NCBI GenBank assembly: GCA_035771165.1
Contig: JAWNZC010000091.1
Coordinates: 2,228,501 to 2,292,500 of the forward strand
Length of the DNA: 64,000 nucleotides
Reading direction: 5' to 3'
Origin: Paragorgia papillata
Lineage: Eukaryota > Cnidaria > Anthozoa > Scleralcyonacea > Coralliidae
The translations under genes were made by a program, and so were the position numbers. Every line of letters starts with the position of its first letter. The stretch's first letter is position 1. The notes beneath the pieces were generated by a model. That model worked only from the letters and a program-made list of their open reading frames with translations, was not told where the DNA came from and ran no database searches. This document shows positions 33,308-45,433 of the stretch, piece after piece.

Positions 33308-35530
33308 ACGGATTTCTTTTGTTTAGCTTGCTTCATTTTATGAACCAGTGGACAATAGGTTGCACTATCCAGTTTTCTTTTGAGATCAGTGGCCTGCACG
33401 CGTAGTATTGTTTTCTTAGTAGTAGCGTTCCAAATTGGGACGCAGCTCACTGATTGGACGAGATGCTGATTGTTGACGTACAACCATATATTAATAGACT
33501 GCTGGTAATTTGTAAAATATTAAGTGCATTTGTGTCTGAAAGATATTTCCATCAGGTAAATATTTTTAATATCTTTGATCATTTATCAAGGGTTGTACGA
33601 ACCGTATTAAAATCATATTATTAGGATAGACCCAGATCGATAGACCCGAATCGTTTTGAAACGAAATACTGACGTTTCGAGTTTGGTTGAAATGTCAGCG
33701 TTTCAGATTCGTTCCAAAAATGTCACCACCTTTTCCCTTTGCCACGGTTGTTAAAGACTTTAGTATAGTGTGAAAGCAAATCGTCCTCTCATGGATAAGT
33801 CAATTAATTGAAAATTTGGTATCAAAGGACAACTTCCCACGATTGAGAAAATATTATCTATAAAACAAACGATAAGGTTCGAAACACCATTCGCTTGCAA
33901 TACACACAGCTTTTTGTACCGGCCTGTAGCTCTTGGGATACGATTATTTATATGACTGAAGTTCCTATGGCCAGGCAAAGTTAAAGTCTGAAAGACTCCA
34001 GCTCCTTCTTTTCAGTTCCTCCACTCGATATGTAAAAATATATGGAGATAGGAAAAAGTCAGACAGGACGTACCGAAGTGGCACGGCGGCTAAACGGCAT
34101 ATCATTATCTTGTCATTTGTGGAACAAGATGACTAGTAATTTCAGAACTACGCATCGTTGAAATATATTGTGTACGTATGTTGTTATATGTTGAATGAGC
34201 TTTCATTTGATGTAGAGTTCAAGATTCTGCGTTTTATAAAACTTGTTATACTGTCCAAAATGTGCGAACCACTGTTCCAAATAATATTTCATTAGCGTAT
34301 TAGTCTGGCGAGGAAGTAAAACCGTTTTCTTTGTTTACATTGCGTGTCTGGTTTGTGATTGGTCGCATTTGACAACCCGTTAGAAGGGGCGGCACTCAAA
34401 TTTGATAGCTATGCGTGCAGGCTCTATATTTCACCTCCCGCCCTACCCAAGAGCCGGCTCGCATGCTAGCCCTGCCGTAATCGTTTGTGATGGAAGACTG
34501 CAATATGGCATGAACAACGGCGTGTTCTTCGTGGTGCTCCATGATCAGAATCAGAAGCCATTCCAGCACCGCTTCATTCAAAAAGATATTCAGAAGAATT
34601 TATATCAAGCAAATGAGTGGTTGAAGTCCTACACTTGATTTGCCATGGGCGGGAGGGAATTATCTCAACAACTTTTCATTATCATAAAAACAATAATCAT
34701 TGAATATAATGTTGTTATTTAAAAAAACAACAACAATTATTTACACTTTAGAAGAGAACCGTGCTCGTGAATGTATTTACGAATTGAATGAATTCTAAAT
34801 ATACATTATGCACCAAAAAGTCGTAAAACAAATCTTTAATAAAAACCATAATCGTTGGCCAGTTTGTTCCCAGTTAAATGATGTTTGATATAATTACTAT
34901 ACCTATTGACCTAACGTGAAATCTGCAATCAATTTCAAAAGTCGTTGGGACACCTGAGATTTTCTAACATATAGTTCATATATATCATATATTATCCACT
35001 TTCCCTCCCTCCCCCTCCCTTTACAATGTTGTCTAGCGAAACAAGTTATGATTTCGACAAAGTTCGCTGTAGACATGGCATACAACATTGAACAGGGGGC
35101 TGGGGGAGTCACAAAAAGATAAATGACTCATAACCTTGTGAGTGTCCCAACACTTTTGAAAATGATTGTCCGATGCACATAATCTTGTAATGAGAATAAT
35201 AACAAGTACACAAGTAATCTAACGCGTTTATTAAAAAGTATTTCCAGTGTACTTCCCTGTAAATACTAACTAGAAGAATGAAAGCAGCTTTGAAGTGCAA
35301 TCCATTTGTCTGGGGCAAAAAATAGCAATTAACTAAAAATTACAGAAATTATTATTTAAAATATTCACATGTATTTTACATATCTTTGGATTGCGTTTAT
35401 GTCCTCGTCACGTTGGTTTGTGATGTTTGTGTTTCTTTTTGAAATATTGTCATAATATAAATATTGGAATGCAGATTAACACATAAAAAGGTTGAAATGT
35501 GATATCATAGACATTCAGTTTTTTTATAAC
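33308..35530. other. no gene recognised
   Basis: Mostly AT-rich sequence. A 78-codon ORF at 34402-34638 (tail HDQNQKPFQHRF) could be a terminal exon but has no recognised family or convincing acceptor. TTTATAAATAT-like A/T runs occur throughout. Confidence 0.35.
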
Positions 35531-35534
35531 TATA

Positions 35535-35547
35535 TATTATAAATACA
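35535..35547 (+). promoter_or_regulatory. TATA-like element before Rep ORF
   Basis: TATTATAAATACA lies about 40 bp upstream of the Rep ATG at 35582. Position and sequence fit a TATA box; no other core elements are claimed. Confidence 0.35.
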
Positions 35548-35581
35548 ATAGAGCTTCCGGCTGTCACATAGCAGACGCGTG

Positions 35582-36898
35582 ATGGCGCAGTCTCGACCAA
35601 AGACAAGGAACACAGAAACTATAAAGCAACGTTTGATATGTTTGATCACATACAGCCAGTGCGATGTATCCCAACTATCCAGACAACCATTTGCTGAAAT
35701 AATAGTCGACGCATGGAAATCTCAACCTCGGTCAACAGTCACTCAGTGGGTTGTTAGTTTAGAGGCCCATGTTAATGCTGGGACGCATTTTCACATGGCT
35801 GTCAAGTTGAGCACCAAATCGCGTTGGTTGTCTATAAGAAATTTCGTCGATGAAAAATACAGAATCAAACTTAACTTTTCAGACAACCACGAGAATTATT
35901 ATAGCGCATATTCATATGTAGTGAAGGAAAACCCGGACTTCGTGCTGTCACCCAACCATCCAGACCTGTCCAATGCCAGCCCTCCCAAGACCGCCAACGC
36001 CACGCGCTAAAGAAAAACGGTTGGAAAACAAACGAGAACAAAAAGACGAAAACGAATGACAGCTTTTGATGTACTTGGCATCATCCAAACCAAGAACATT
36101 GAAAGCCGTCTAGAGCTTATGGCACTTGCAGCTAAATGGCAAGAGGAGGGGAAAACAGATTTATCCGAGTTCGTGGCGAATCGGGGTCCTAAGGTCGTAA
36201 ACGAGGCTTTAGAAACGGCGAAGGAGTTGAGTGAAGCTCAGCAGCGCATGGAAAGAGAGAAAAAATCTCGAATAGATTTATTGGAGGAACATGTAGACAA
36301 GCCACGTGCGGACGGTTGCCAAGGGGTGTGGTTACGTGCGGCAAAAGAAATTTTGCAGTTGAATGGTATCGGTGCAGAGTAATTTTCTTCCGCGGTATAT
36401 GAAGGGTTAAAACGAGGAAGAGGAAAATACCGAAACATTTTTATATATAGTCCGGCTAATTGTGGCAAAACCTTCCTTCTTTCCCCACTGAAAACCATCT
36501 TCGAATGTTTTCTCAACCCTGCTTCCGGTACTTTTGCCTGGCTTGGCATAGAGACGGCATGAGTGGTCTTACTAAATGATTTTCGCTGTAAACCGTCACT
36601 GATACCGTGGTGTGAGCTGTTGCAAGTTCTTGAAGGAGATGTCGTTCATTTTCCTGCTCCGAAAAATGTAACGAATAGAGACATTCTTCTGGAGAAAGAT
36701 CCCCCTTTCTTTGCAACAAGTGATGCACCTCTTGTCCTTATAAAGGGCGGGTGTGTTGATAGAGTTAACACCGAAATGATGCAAGTGAGATGGCGCGTAT
36801 TCAAGTTACACCGACAGATACCACAAGACGAACAAAAAGAGTTAAAACCATGTAATTCTTGTTTTTCAAGGCTCATTTTAACAAACAGTCAGCAGTAA
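35582..36898 (+). pseudogene. HUH endonuclease-SF3 helicase Rep-like gene, decayed
   Basis: One frame runs 35582-36898, interrupted by stops at 36008, 36380 and 36560. The N-terminal part has the three Rep motifs in order: LITYSQCD (residues 21-28), HFHMAV with the HUH histidines (69-74), and YSAYSYVVKE with the Tyr/Lys motif (107-116). A helical linker follows (ANRGPKVVNEAL, a leucine-rich stretch). The C-terminal part has a Walker A PANCGKT (first residue Ser, not Gly) at 36449-36475, a Walker B VVLLNDF at 36563, and FFATSDAPL near motif C, the layout of superfamily 3 helicases. Such proteins nick and unwind DNA for rolling-circle replication or transposition. Region 36005-36056 may hold compensating indels. 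It could derive from a CRESS-like or parvovirus-like ancestor or from a HUH transposon. Confidence 0.8.
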
Positions 36899-36899
36899 T

Positions 36900-37495
36900 A
36901 TCGAAGAGAACAACACTACATGCAGTAACTTTTTCCGGGTATGACGTAATCCCTGAAGCGTTGTCTCAATAACACTCGCACGATACTCACAACGGTGCTC
37001 ACGTCACAAAATCAAAATATACCACAAGAGAGTAGTTGCTTTCCCGTTTTCTCATCTTTGATAACTTACTTAATACGTTTACAAATGTAACGAATATGAT
37101 TAAACGACATATGCGCTTGGAAAATGAGTTTGTCAACGATGCTCGCTTTTTTGGCCTAAAGAAATCTGTTCTATTCTGGTTATTTATAGTTTGGATGAGC
37201 ACCGTAAGACAATCATGTCTTCTCACTGTTCATTTCAAATAAAAACAAGAGGCCTGCTCATGCCTTCACTCAGGCTACTGACAGGCTCGTATGTATAGTA
37301 TGCATATCGAGGTGGTTATATTGCTTAGGTAAAAATAGGCACACTATTTGTGCATGTGTCCCCATCAAAATATTTTGTTGTTTTTTGTCTTGTATTATTT
37401 GCATGCTGGAAAATGCAACCTAAGCAATAGCTTGAAAGCCACAACAAAAAAACAGTATTTTCAGTAGTGTTGTCTACAATTAACCGCTCAACCTC
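36900..37495. other. no gene recognised
   Basis: Flank between the Rep remnant and the next element. No inverted or direct repeat matching the other Rep flank was found. Confidence 0.4.
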
Positions 37496-38476
37496 TTGTA
37501 AATTCCGCTATTGTATTCACTTCTTTCACGAGAATCCCGCTATCTCCCACCATCTTGAAATTAGATAACATTGCCCTCAGCCGCTGTATTATGACCCAGT
37601 ATCCCTATTTCGCGGCAGAGTTATGATTTAGAGGGATGAGGTTTATTGCATTCTGATTTTGTCCCCAGACCTCTCAAACAAATTGTTCAAGATGGAGGAA
37701 AGCAGTGATATATAGTGATGGCCTTCCTCACGTTTGTGTAATCCATTTTGGTGGCAAAGAAGGGCAGATCAAAGTTCTAACACAAGATACCTTAGAGAAA
37801 ATAGTTGAAAGGAGAGAGCAGTGGCTAAGTCAGCCATCGTCATATAAACATTTCACGGAGAACGCCACAAAATCGTTCCAGTTTATTGACGGTGGCTCAG
37901 ACAACTTGACGTGTCCGAGATTATCAAAAACAACGGCTATCATCTTGCTTGTCACCGAAATTTCTCGAAAAAGCTTGAAAGAGCAAAAATTACCTTGAGT
38001 AATTCCGAGAGAAAGCGTTTGGCTGACAACAGCTGCAAGGAAGAAGAAAACAACCCAACGCCAGCAAAAGTAAAACGGACTACCAGACTGTTTTTCGGAC
38101 ATTCAGCCGATGGTACATCAACTTCTGTGTCGCCAAATATCTTGTCTAAGTTTTGCTTGATTTGTAAACAACATGGACCAATCACATTACAGATAAGGTA
38201 TTTTTTAGTTATTTTTTTAAGCAATCTTTTTTATCATTTGTTTGAAAGTTAGAAAACTTATTAGTACAAATATAAAACTTTAGATCTTTCCAGTTTTGGA
38301 TGTGTCATCTCCATATTGCATTCATCTAATGGTTGATGAAGTAAAAAGCGCAACTATTCAATGTTAATTTGTAGGCAAAAAAGAAACGTGTTACGCATGA
38401 TTTATCAGTGGCACAAACCTTGACAGCTGGAGTTCTGGAAGAGGCGGAACAGTTAAGAAACAATGAAAGTATACTT

Positions 38477-39388
38477 AACAGTTATACCATGAGCTCGAGT
38501 TGTATATGAGCTCATAGCCAACGAGTCGCTTCGCCGAGTTGGCTATTAGTTCGTGTACAACGAGAGCGAATGGTATAACTGTTTTATTATATAGCCAAGC
38601 ACTGTACAAGAGACGAAATTACAGCGAAATGTTTGAAACAACAAACTTCCGGCATAGGCAACTGATACTTCCGCCATGCGTAATGATGCATTCACATAGA
38701 GTTTCTCGCTGAGCTGTTCGGTAAACAGCTTCGAAATGTTGTATAAATGTTGCTCGAGAGGCAAAAAATGTGTTAAGCGGGTCAACAAAAAAGATTAAAA
38801 GGTACCTTTATGAAGTCAAAAGGTGGGTCAGTTGTTTATATTAGCGTTGCTGTCGTGAAAAAGGAATTGATTTCATGCAAAAATGAAACTGAAACACCTT
38901 CGGCAGTGAAACTAAATTACTTAGTTGGTTGTTTTTGAAAAAGAACATGCTTTTTACTACTCCAAATGCTTATCTAAATAAAAAAAGTCTCTTTACTGGT
39001 GATCTCCTACGAAATGTGTGTTGTAAGCTTGATTTTAACCGTGAGTTCCTTTGTTTGGCAACAAATTAATTAATATCAACCCGCTAATTTAGTCGTGTTT
39101 CTGAAGTAAAAAGACGTAATCTTTATGTGAATTTTACCATTTAACATGCTAAATTGTGTATCTGTTAATGTATTTTTACACAATGTTGTTTTTTTATACA
39201 TTGGTTTGAGGGTGTTGATGTTTTACTGTATAAAAACCCGTCAATTTCAACTCTTTTCAGTAGTTTAAAAAAACATGCCGCCATCTTGTTTTTTCTCTAC
39301 TAGTAGGATATGAGCTTATAGCCTGGTAGTAGGGAACCATGCAATCAGATTACGCAAAAGCTCATATCCGATAGCATGCTATATAATA
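38477..39388. mobile_element. insertion splitting the CXC-type gene
   Basis: Lies exactly between the reading NNESIL and VHIRGRDSV. Contains inverted words AACAGTTATACCAT/ATGGTATAACTGTT (38477-38583) and GGATATGAGCTTATAGCC with GAGCTCATAG-like words. End duplication not resolved. Confidence 0.6.
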
Positions 39389-39725
39389 ATGGTACATATT
39401 CGTGGGAGAGATAGTGTTGCTGTAGAAGTAAGATATCACAAACGGTGTTACCAAAAGTACACGAAATTCCTTTCAAGCAAGACAAGAAATTTTGGCTCAA
39501 CCTTGTATGACAGAGCATTTGATAACTTCTGCTTACAGATCATTGAGAGATTCTACTACTCAGCAACCTGCTAAAGAAATTTATTAGCTGTGTTCAAGAA
39601 ATAGAAAAAGTTTATATAGCCATCCAACTGCCAGATTTAAGAACATAATTCAAATGCGATATCCACAAATTATTTTTCATAGCTCAAAAACTATGACTAA
39701 ATGAACACTAGTTTACGCTGATAGT

Positions 39726-40032
39726 TTACAGTCGTGGCAATAGAAGCGTTCCAAAAAAGTTGAACAATTCATTTCGCAAGTTCTACCAATTCATTTGATG
39801 AGTTACTCAAATAGTTGATGAAGTTCGTTGACAAATTCCCAATTCAAACTACTTTACACTTCCTGCTTTCATCCTATCGATTACTTAATTACTAAGCAGA
39901 ACGTGATTGGTCAATTCCCAAGCTAAGACCAGGAACTTGCCAACATTTCGAGGAACTTATCAAATTAATTGGTAAAAGTTAGGAAATGAACTGCTTAACA
40001 TTTTTCGGAACGCTTCTATGCCACGACTGTAA
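39726..40032. mobile_element. 307-bp MITE in the CXC-type gene
   Basis: TTACAGTCGTGGCAATAGAA at the left and the complement (ending GCCACGACTGTAA) at the right give a 27-bp inverted repeat with one 1-nt gap. Confidence 0.85.
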
Positions 40033-41387
40033 CGACAGGCGAAGTGGCAGATGATACGATGGAATTACACAGCGACACAGATGATGAAGATGACAAATTT
40101 ATTGTGGACGATGACCGTGAGAGTTCACAAAACTCCTCGATCTCAGATGCAAAGCTGTTCCCTTCAACAATTTTTTTCTGTTGCTATGGAAATCAGAAAG
40201 CTCCTCGGCAAAAGAAAAGGTGTAGATTCTGGCTGGCCACCTGATTACCATTATCTAAGTTTGTCATTAGCAACAGAATCTGTTCCATTGAAGCTATACA
40301 ACTTTTTATCATGGGTTTTTGGGTTCTCTTGCGAACCAGTTGACGAGAAAAGGGTGAAAATCAATGGAAATGAGCAAGAAAAAGTGGTGTCAATAGCTCA
40401 AGACCTGATCTATGCAGAGTCAAAGGGAAAGAAACTGACCCACAAGTCCTTGGCTCTTGGAATAGCAGTTCGCCAGATAACTGCATCAGTTCGACTGCTC
40501 AAAATCCTACATGGTTTAGGACTTTAGGTCATACAACATTGAAAGCTACTATTTACAAGCATGACACTGCTTTAGCTGTGGCCAACAGCGTCGAAAAAAC
40601 CTCTGGCACCCACGGTACAGCAGTGGGCAAAACATCATCATCATCCCAAATACGATGAAGAATTATTGCCTCCAAATCAAGATTCACTAGATCAGCACAT
40701 AAGTCGGGCTAACTATCAATCCTATATCTGGCGACACGCAACGCAGCCAATGTTAAATCTGCCAAATTTTTTTGACTATGGTTGGACGGTTGATGATGAT
40801 GGAAATGTTTCAATTAACTGGATGACCCTTGCCCCAGCACCTGACTCAATCCTTGAGTTTGTTAATTGTATGTGCAAGAAAGGGTGCGAAAACAACCGAT
40901 GTTCATGTTTAAAGGCGGCAATGAAGTGTTGAGACCTCTGCAAATGTATTGGCTGCAAAAACAACGGAAACAATGGAAACAAAGGCATTTTAGATTGTAA
41001 TCCGGACACGTATGATTCGCAAAACGAATACCGCTCTAGTGACAATAGTGACAATAGTGACAATGAAAACTAGGCTTATTTTATTCAAGTGTTCTTTTTG
41101 TAAATAATTTAAACAAAATTACGTGTTTAGACATAAAACTTATAGTAGGCTTATTAATTCGCCCAAAGTTTTGCTGTACAAACTTACTATAAGATTGCAG
41201 TGTATTACATCACAAGTAGTACACATATAGTGTGTCTGTATGTAATAATGCAAAGGTCTAATAGGATGTCGCATACTAAAATGTGAGATATAGAGCACCG
41301 TCTGACGATACTGACTATATCCCCATCTTGAACAATTCGTTTGAGAGGTCTGGGGACGAAATCAGAATGCAATAGATCCCATCCCTC

Positions 41388-42300
41388 AGACTAGTTCCTA
41401 GTCCTCTTTTCTCTCGAACATATTTTGGTGACGTCACAGAAGAGGCATCGAGCGAGAGGACTAGTGGAAAATGTTCATATTCATCTATCATAAATCCTGC
41501 TGGAGCTCGGATTCTTTAATCTTTATGAACGAGGGCACTTAAACAAACTTCTTCTTGAGAGCAGACAGCAAACGAGTAAGTTTCTTTGTTTTACATTACG
41601 TTAAAAGGTTGTTACATACGAGACTTTATAAAGTAGTGTTCGGCGTAGGAAGTGATTGTGATGAAACACATTTATACGAATCGAAATATGCTATTTTAAC
41701 GTTTCGGGAGTAGACCAACCTTGCTATATGATGTTATTACGGTGGCTCAGAGATGACATAAACATCTTTTTTTTATTTTCGCGACTTTTTTCGCGACTTT
41801 TTTCGTAAACTCTCACGCCAGTGCTCAGCATCGATCAAGGTTCAAAACAACCAACATGGCGTCAGATTCGAACGAAAAGGTAAGGGTTTCTGTCGTTTGC
41901 TTTCGATTGTAACCTAAAAGAACAGTTAATGGACATTACTCGTGCTTTTCAAAGTTCCGTCTTTCAACTGTTAAACATGAAACACTTTAAGTTCATTTTC
42001 GAAAGTCAATGATGTGCTTGTCTGAAACTGGTAGTGTAGTCTATATTTTTAACTTTTCTGAATCTGAAAAGTCGCGAAAAAAGTCGCGAAAAAATAAAAA
42101 GTCGCGAAAAAGTCGCGTATGTTATAAAGAATTGTGCAGACCGAGGTGAGTGTTATCTGCCTTGGTTCTCCGCCAAACGGCTGTTTGGTGCCTGTAAAAT
42201 TTGGGGCCAGTTTTGGGCCAAGCAAAACATTTTATTCCATGCCTCTCACAATTTCGGTCTGCCGCTCGACGTTAAAAAGAGAGGCCTGGGAACCAGGCTG
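41388..42300. mobile_element. 913-bp MULE-like element with 10-bp target duplication
   Basis: CCCATCCCTC lies on both sides (41378-41387 and 42301-42310), and the uninterrupted left terminal repeat at 37.6 kb shows the empty site. Ends AGACTAGTTCCTAG and, inverted, AGCCTGGTTCCCAG match at 11 of 14 bases. Inside is an inverted pair of GTCGCGAAAAA clusters (41770-41815 and 42065-42118) flanking a short exon-like sequence. Confidence 0.85.
41856..41879 (+). CDS. candidate first coding exon MASDSNEK
   Basis: CCAACATGG gives a good start context, eight codons follow, then AAG|GTAAGG, a near-consensus donor. It lies inside the 913-bp element. It looks like a captured or native 5' exon; too short to identify. 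Confidence 0.25.
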
Positions 42301-42591
42301 CCCATCCCTCTAAATCATAACTCTTCCGCGAAATAAGGACACTGGGTCATAATACAGCGGCTGAGGGCAATGTTACCTAATTTCAAGATGGCGGGAGATA
42401 GCGGGATTCTCGTGAAAGAAGTGAATATAATAGTGGAATTTACAAAAATACTGCGCGTCTACGAAGCGGGAACTCTTCAGAATCGTGTTCAGCGTATTCG
42501 AAAGTGGTAAGTTATGTAAAAATATTTCAGTTCTAAGACATGCTTAATGAAAATCGTTTTATAGCCACTTTTTCATATCACGGCAAACGGC

Positions 42592-43461
42592 CTATTTTGA
42601 TCGAAGCGTTGGGGCAATCTCTCTTATATTGTCCCATCTCTGCACACAGATAGCAGTAGTTTCTTCTTTGTAGCTCGCTGTTTCTTCCCAGCAGATTCGC
42701 GAAGAGAATGGTTTCATTTCCTTCACCCAATTTGGTAGTTTCTCATGTGCGCCCGCGTTGTGTACTTGAGCTTGTCCCAGCGGTTGAGCTTCGTGGGAAG
42801 CCATGCTGACTTCGTTGATTACACGCTTGTTGTTTTCCACTGTGAAAATTGTTTCCAGCTTCAATGCCGCTTGAAGAGCAGTATCCATAGTTTCGGGAGA
42901 AGTTTGGCTGACACCCAGGCGTAGTTCACATGAATCTAAAGCGCTTCTAAACTGTTCCAGAAGCTCTTCTTCGGTTGCTCTTCCCTCTTGTCCTGGAAAC
43001 GCTTTCGTTGCAAGATGACGCAAGCGTTGTAGCCAAATCAACCAGGCTTTCGCCCTGTTTCTTTTCCTGTTTCGAAATGCCAATTTATGGATAGCGCGTT
43101 GTTGTGGTGGTTCAAAGTTGAGGCGGAGTGCAGAGACCAGTTTCTCGTAAGATTCTTGTTCCACTTGTGGAAGTGTTGTATACACTCTCTGTGCTCGCCT
43201 TCTCAAACAGACTGCCAATTACTGTTGGCGTAACTGCTCGTTTGATCATTCGTTTATCTTGGCACACCACTCAAAGTGATTCAGCCAATCGTTGAATGAT
43301 GTATCTGTTGCTGAAAAGACATCAGGTTTTGCTCTTGGTCTTGCTTTTGTCATAGTACTTCCCGACGATCTAATTTCCTGGATTTCGTCATTTCCATTCG
43401 CTTCGAGTTCTTGTACACGATTGGTAAGTCGTTCAATTTCCTTCCTTAGTTCTTGTTCCAT
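42592..43461 (-). pseudogene. Ty3-like LTR retrotransposon gag
   Basis: Starts at the ATG 43461 (MEQELRKEIERLTNRVQELE, a coiled coil), then DVFSATDTSFNDWLNHFEWC and, in the same frame after two stops near 43243 and 43219, VCLRRRAQRVYTTL, RLNFEPPQQRAIHKLAFRNR, and LLEQFRSALDSCELRLGV. This is the gag/capsid pattern of Ty3/gypsy-type elements. The C-terminus has a degenerate trace of a zinc knuckle. No pol follows toward 42.5 kb, where the CXC-type element ends, so the retroelement is truncated. Confidence 0.75.
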
Positions 43462-43480
43462 AACTTTACCGCTGCCACCA
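43458..43480 (-). promoter_or_regulatory. primer binding site and LTR boundary
   Basis: Minus strand TGGTGGCAGCGG begins one base after a putative LTR end (TATTCTACA). AATAAAG lies about 15 nt before the LTR end. The LTR would extend from 43482 upward; its outer edge is not found. Confidence 0.5.
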
Positions 43481-43619
43481 ATGTAGAATAATACTTTATT
43501 AAGAATATTGTGAATATATAAATACAACAAAGCCGGAACTAAAGCTGCAGTACAACCCAACAGACCAAACTCGTTAAAATCTAACTGTAGGCTGACGCCA
43601 GAATTAAGTCATAGGCAAG

Positions 43620-44610
43620 TCACTCAAGTTAGTGTGCTTACGCAACAACCATAAATCGTCAGTAAGTTTAACTCTATTCTACACCTGTTTAGCCATGAGA
43701 AAAATATACTGTATATCGTTGTCGGTTGCCACTTGGATGCAACAGCTTCGACTAGCTTTGCCTTTGACGAAATTGTTGGTAGGTTTTCCAAGTAAATTGC
43801 TTATATGGTTGATCAGTGATGTGCTTGATACAAAGTTCCACAGAATAGGAACTAAGGAACATGACTGTCGATGAATTTTCAAAGTGACCGAACACTCGAA
43901 GTGTAGGCTCCATATATGGGAGGTATTGCGCAATTTTGCAGTTTTGCGGGGCGGAAAAAATAAAGATAGGTACGCATTGCGTACACGCGGATACTGGTAA
44001 TAATTTGGCTTACATATAATGATTGAACAATGTAAATTGTTCACAAAAACATACTGAAAGTGCTTGATAATCTTGTGAAATATCAGCATATACTCTCATG
44101 TATCACCTAGAATTGACAATAATCATTAATAATAATTATTTTTTAAATGCCCTTATTAAATAACTTTACAATACAGAAAAAAACCGCAAACAAGAACCTA
44201 CCACTATTAAGAACCTCAGGCTGAAATTAAGAATTTATTTATATAAGAATATATAAGAATATAAAAACCTATCCCACGCTGATTTGGTAAAATATAGGTT
44301 CTTGTTAGCGGGTTTTTACTGTAATGCTTAATTCTAGCCCTTACCCAAGCTCCAACCCTAATCCCGCTACTAATCAGTGATTGCTGCAACCTGCTGGACC
44401 TTAGCATGCCATAGCCCATATAAACAGTGCACACAAAAGTTTGTTTAAATGTACATAAATTTCAGACGCAATGAAGTTATGCAATGTAGAACCGCACTGA
44501 GACTCAGAAAGCTATTTTGATTGTACGGTTAGGGGTACTCTTAATTATCGACTTGCGATTATTAAAATTTAAAATTACGACAATGCATAATTTTTGCCAA
44601 ATTGTCTTCT
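43620..44610. other. no gene recognised
   Basis: AT-rich intergenic DNA; possible outer part of the LTR near 43482-43700. No gene supported. Confidence 0.35.
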
Positions 44611-44617
44611 ATACAGG

Positions 44618-45433
44618 GTGTGACTGGGTGTCCCCAAAAAAATGCCCCCCATCCGTTTTTGTACTGCATCTTCTTTAATTTGGGTACAAGAAGTAAATTT
44701 TCATATCACGCCGAAAGCCCATCACTCCTTTGTTGTCTGAAATTTTCATAGCTAAATAATTATCTACTCGCTTCCTGGAGTCATTTAAAGAGGCAACATC
44801 AAAATTTGAACTTGTCCAAATTATGCAAATTATCTATGATACCTACAGATTTGATAAAATACAGGGTGTCCCAAACGAATGTCGCCCATCCCGTTTTTGA
44901 CCACACCTTTGTTTGAGTGCGGAATACAAGTTTGAATACATATGCATGTGAAAACTGACCACAGGGGAATAAAGTTTGATTCCAAATGAAGCAATGCGGC
45001 ATCAAAACATGTGGGGTTCCTTGGGGTAATAACAATGCTCATGAGAGTTCCATGCACATGTTTGTCATGTAGGCAGAAGTGCACTTTACTTCATCCGTCT
45101 TAAGATGGTTGGACAACAATTCACTCCCGAGGAAAGAGCATTCATGGTACTTTCCTATCACGAAACAAGAAGCCCAACAAGGACAAGGGAAGCCTTTAGG
45201 AGAAGATTTCCAAATCTTGACGTAGCATACATAATTTGGACAAGTTCAAATTTTGATGTTGCCTCTTTAAATGACTACAGGAAGCGAGTAGATAACTACT
45301 TAGCTCTGAAAATTTCAGACAACAAAGAAGGAAGGATGGGCTTTCGGCATGATATAAAAATGTACTTCTTGTACCATAATTAAAGAAGGTGCACCTCATA
45401 AATTGTTGGGGGGCATTTTTTGGGACACCCTAC
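44618..45433. mobile_element. mariner-like deletion derivative with fold-back arms
   Basis: Outer arms 44618-44840 and 45215-45433 are inverted copies (CAGGGTGT...GGTGTCCCC at the left, GGGACACCCT at the right). A second CAGGGTGTCCCAAACGAATG start lies inside at 44863, so the left end appears doubled. It encloses the N-terminal transposase fragment at 45105. TA precedes the left end. Confidence 0.8.
45105..45383 (+). pseudogene. mariner-type transposase N-terminal HTH fragment
   Basis: MVGQQFTPEERAFMVLSYHE then RTREAFRRRFPN is the helix-turn-helix start (DUF4817-like) found on Tc/mariner transposases ending in CAGGGTGTCCC repeats. After about 45 residues the frame enters the inverted arm, so the catalytic domain is absent. 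Confidence 0.65.

Larger units (their letters stand above)
37705..41073 (+). pseudogene. transposon gene with zinc-binding and CXC-like motifs, fragmented
   Basis: Pieces in order: 37705-37910 and, after a frameshift near 37910, NNGYHLACHRNFSKKLERA (a His-Cys..Cys-His-like pattern) to 38202, then donor AAG|GTATTT. A second exon at 38375 (AKKKRVTHDLSVAQTL) runs into an insertion. At 39389 the reading resumes with IRGRDSVAVEVRYHKRCYQ, a second similar His/Cys motif, and at 40051-40527 a helical stretch ending LALGIAVRQITASVRLLKIL. The tail (40666-41073) has CMCKKGCENNRCSCLKAAMK and CKCIGC, a CXC-like cysteine cluster, with a TGA (40930-40932) inside it. I recognise this combination from unnamed animal proteins but not its function. 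Non-functional copy. Confidence 0.6.
37496..42445. mobile_element. 4.95-kb inverted-repeat transposon with CXC-type gene
   Basis: The left terminal repeat 37496-37690 (TTGTAAATTCCGCTATTGTA onward, with CAGCCGCTGTATTATGACCC) is mirrored at the right, where it is split: 41317-41387 and 42301-42445. The interior carries one decayed gene on the plus strand. Removing the three internal insertions would leave about 2.8 kb. The superfamily is not determined; no catalytic DDE triad was recognised. Confidence 0.85.
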
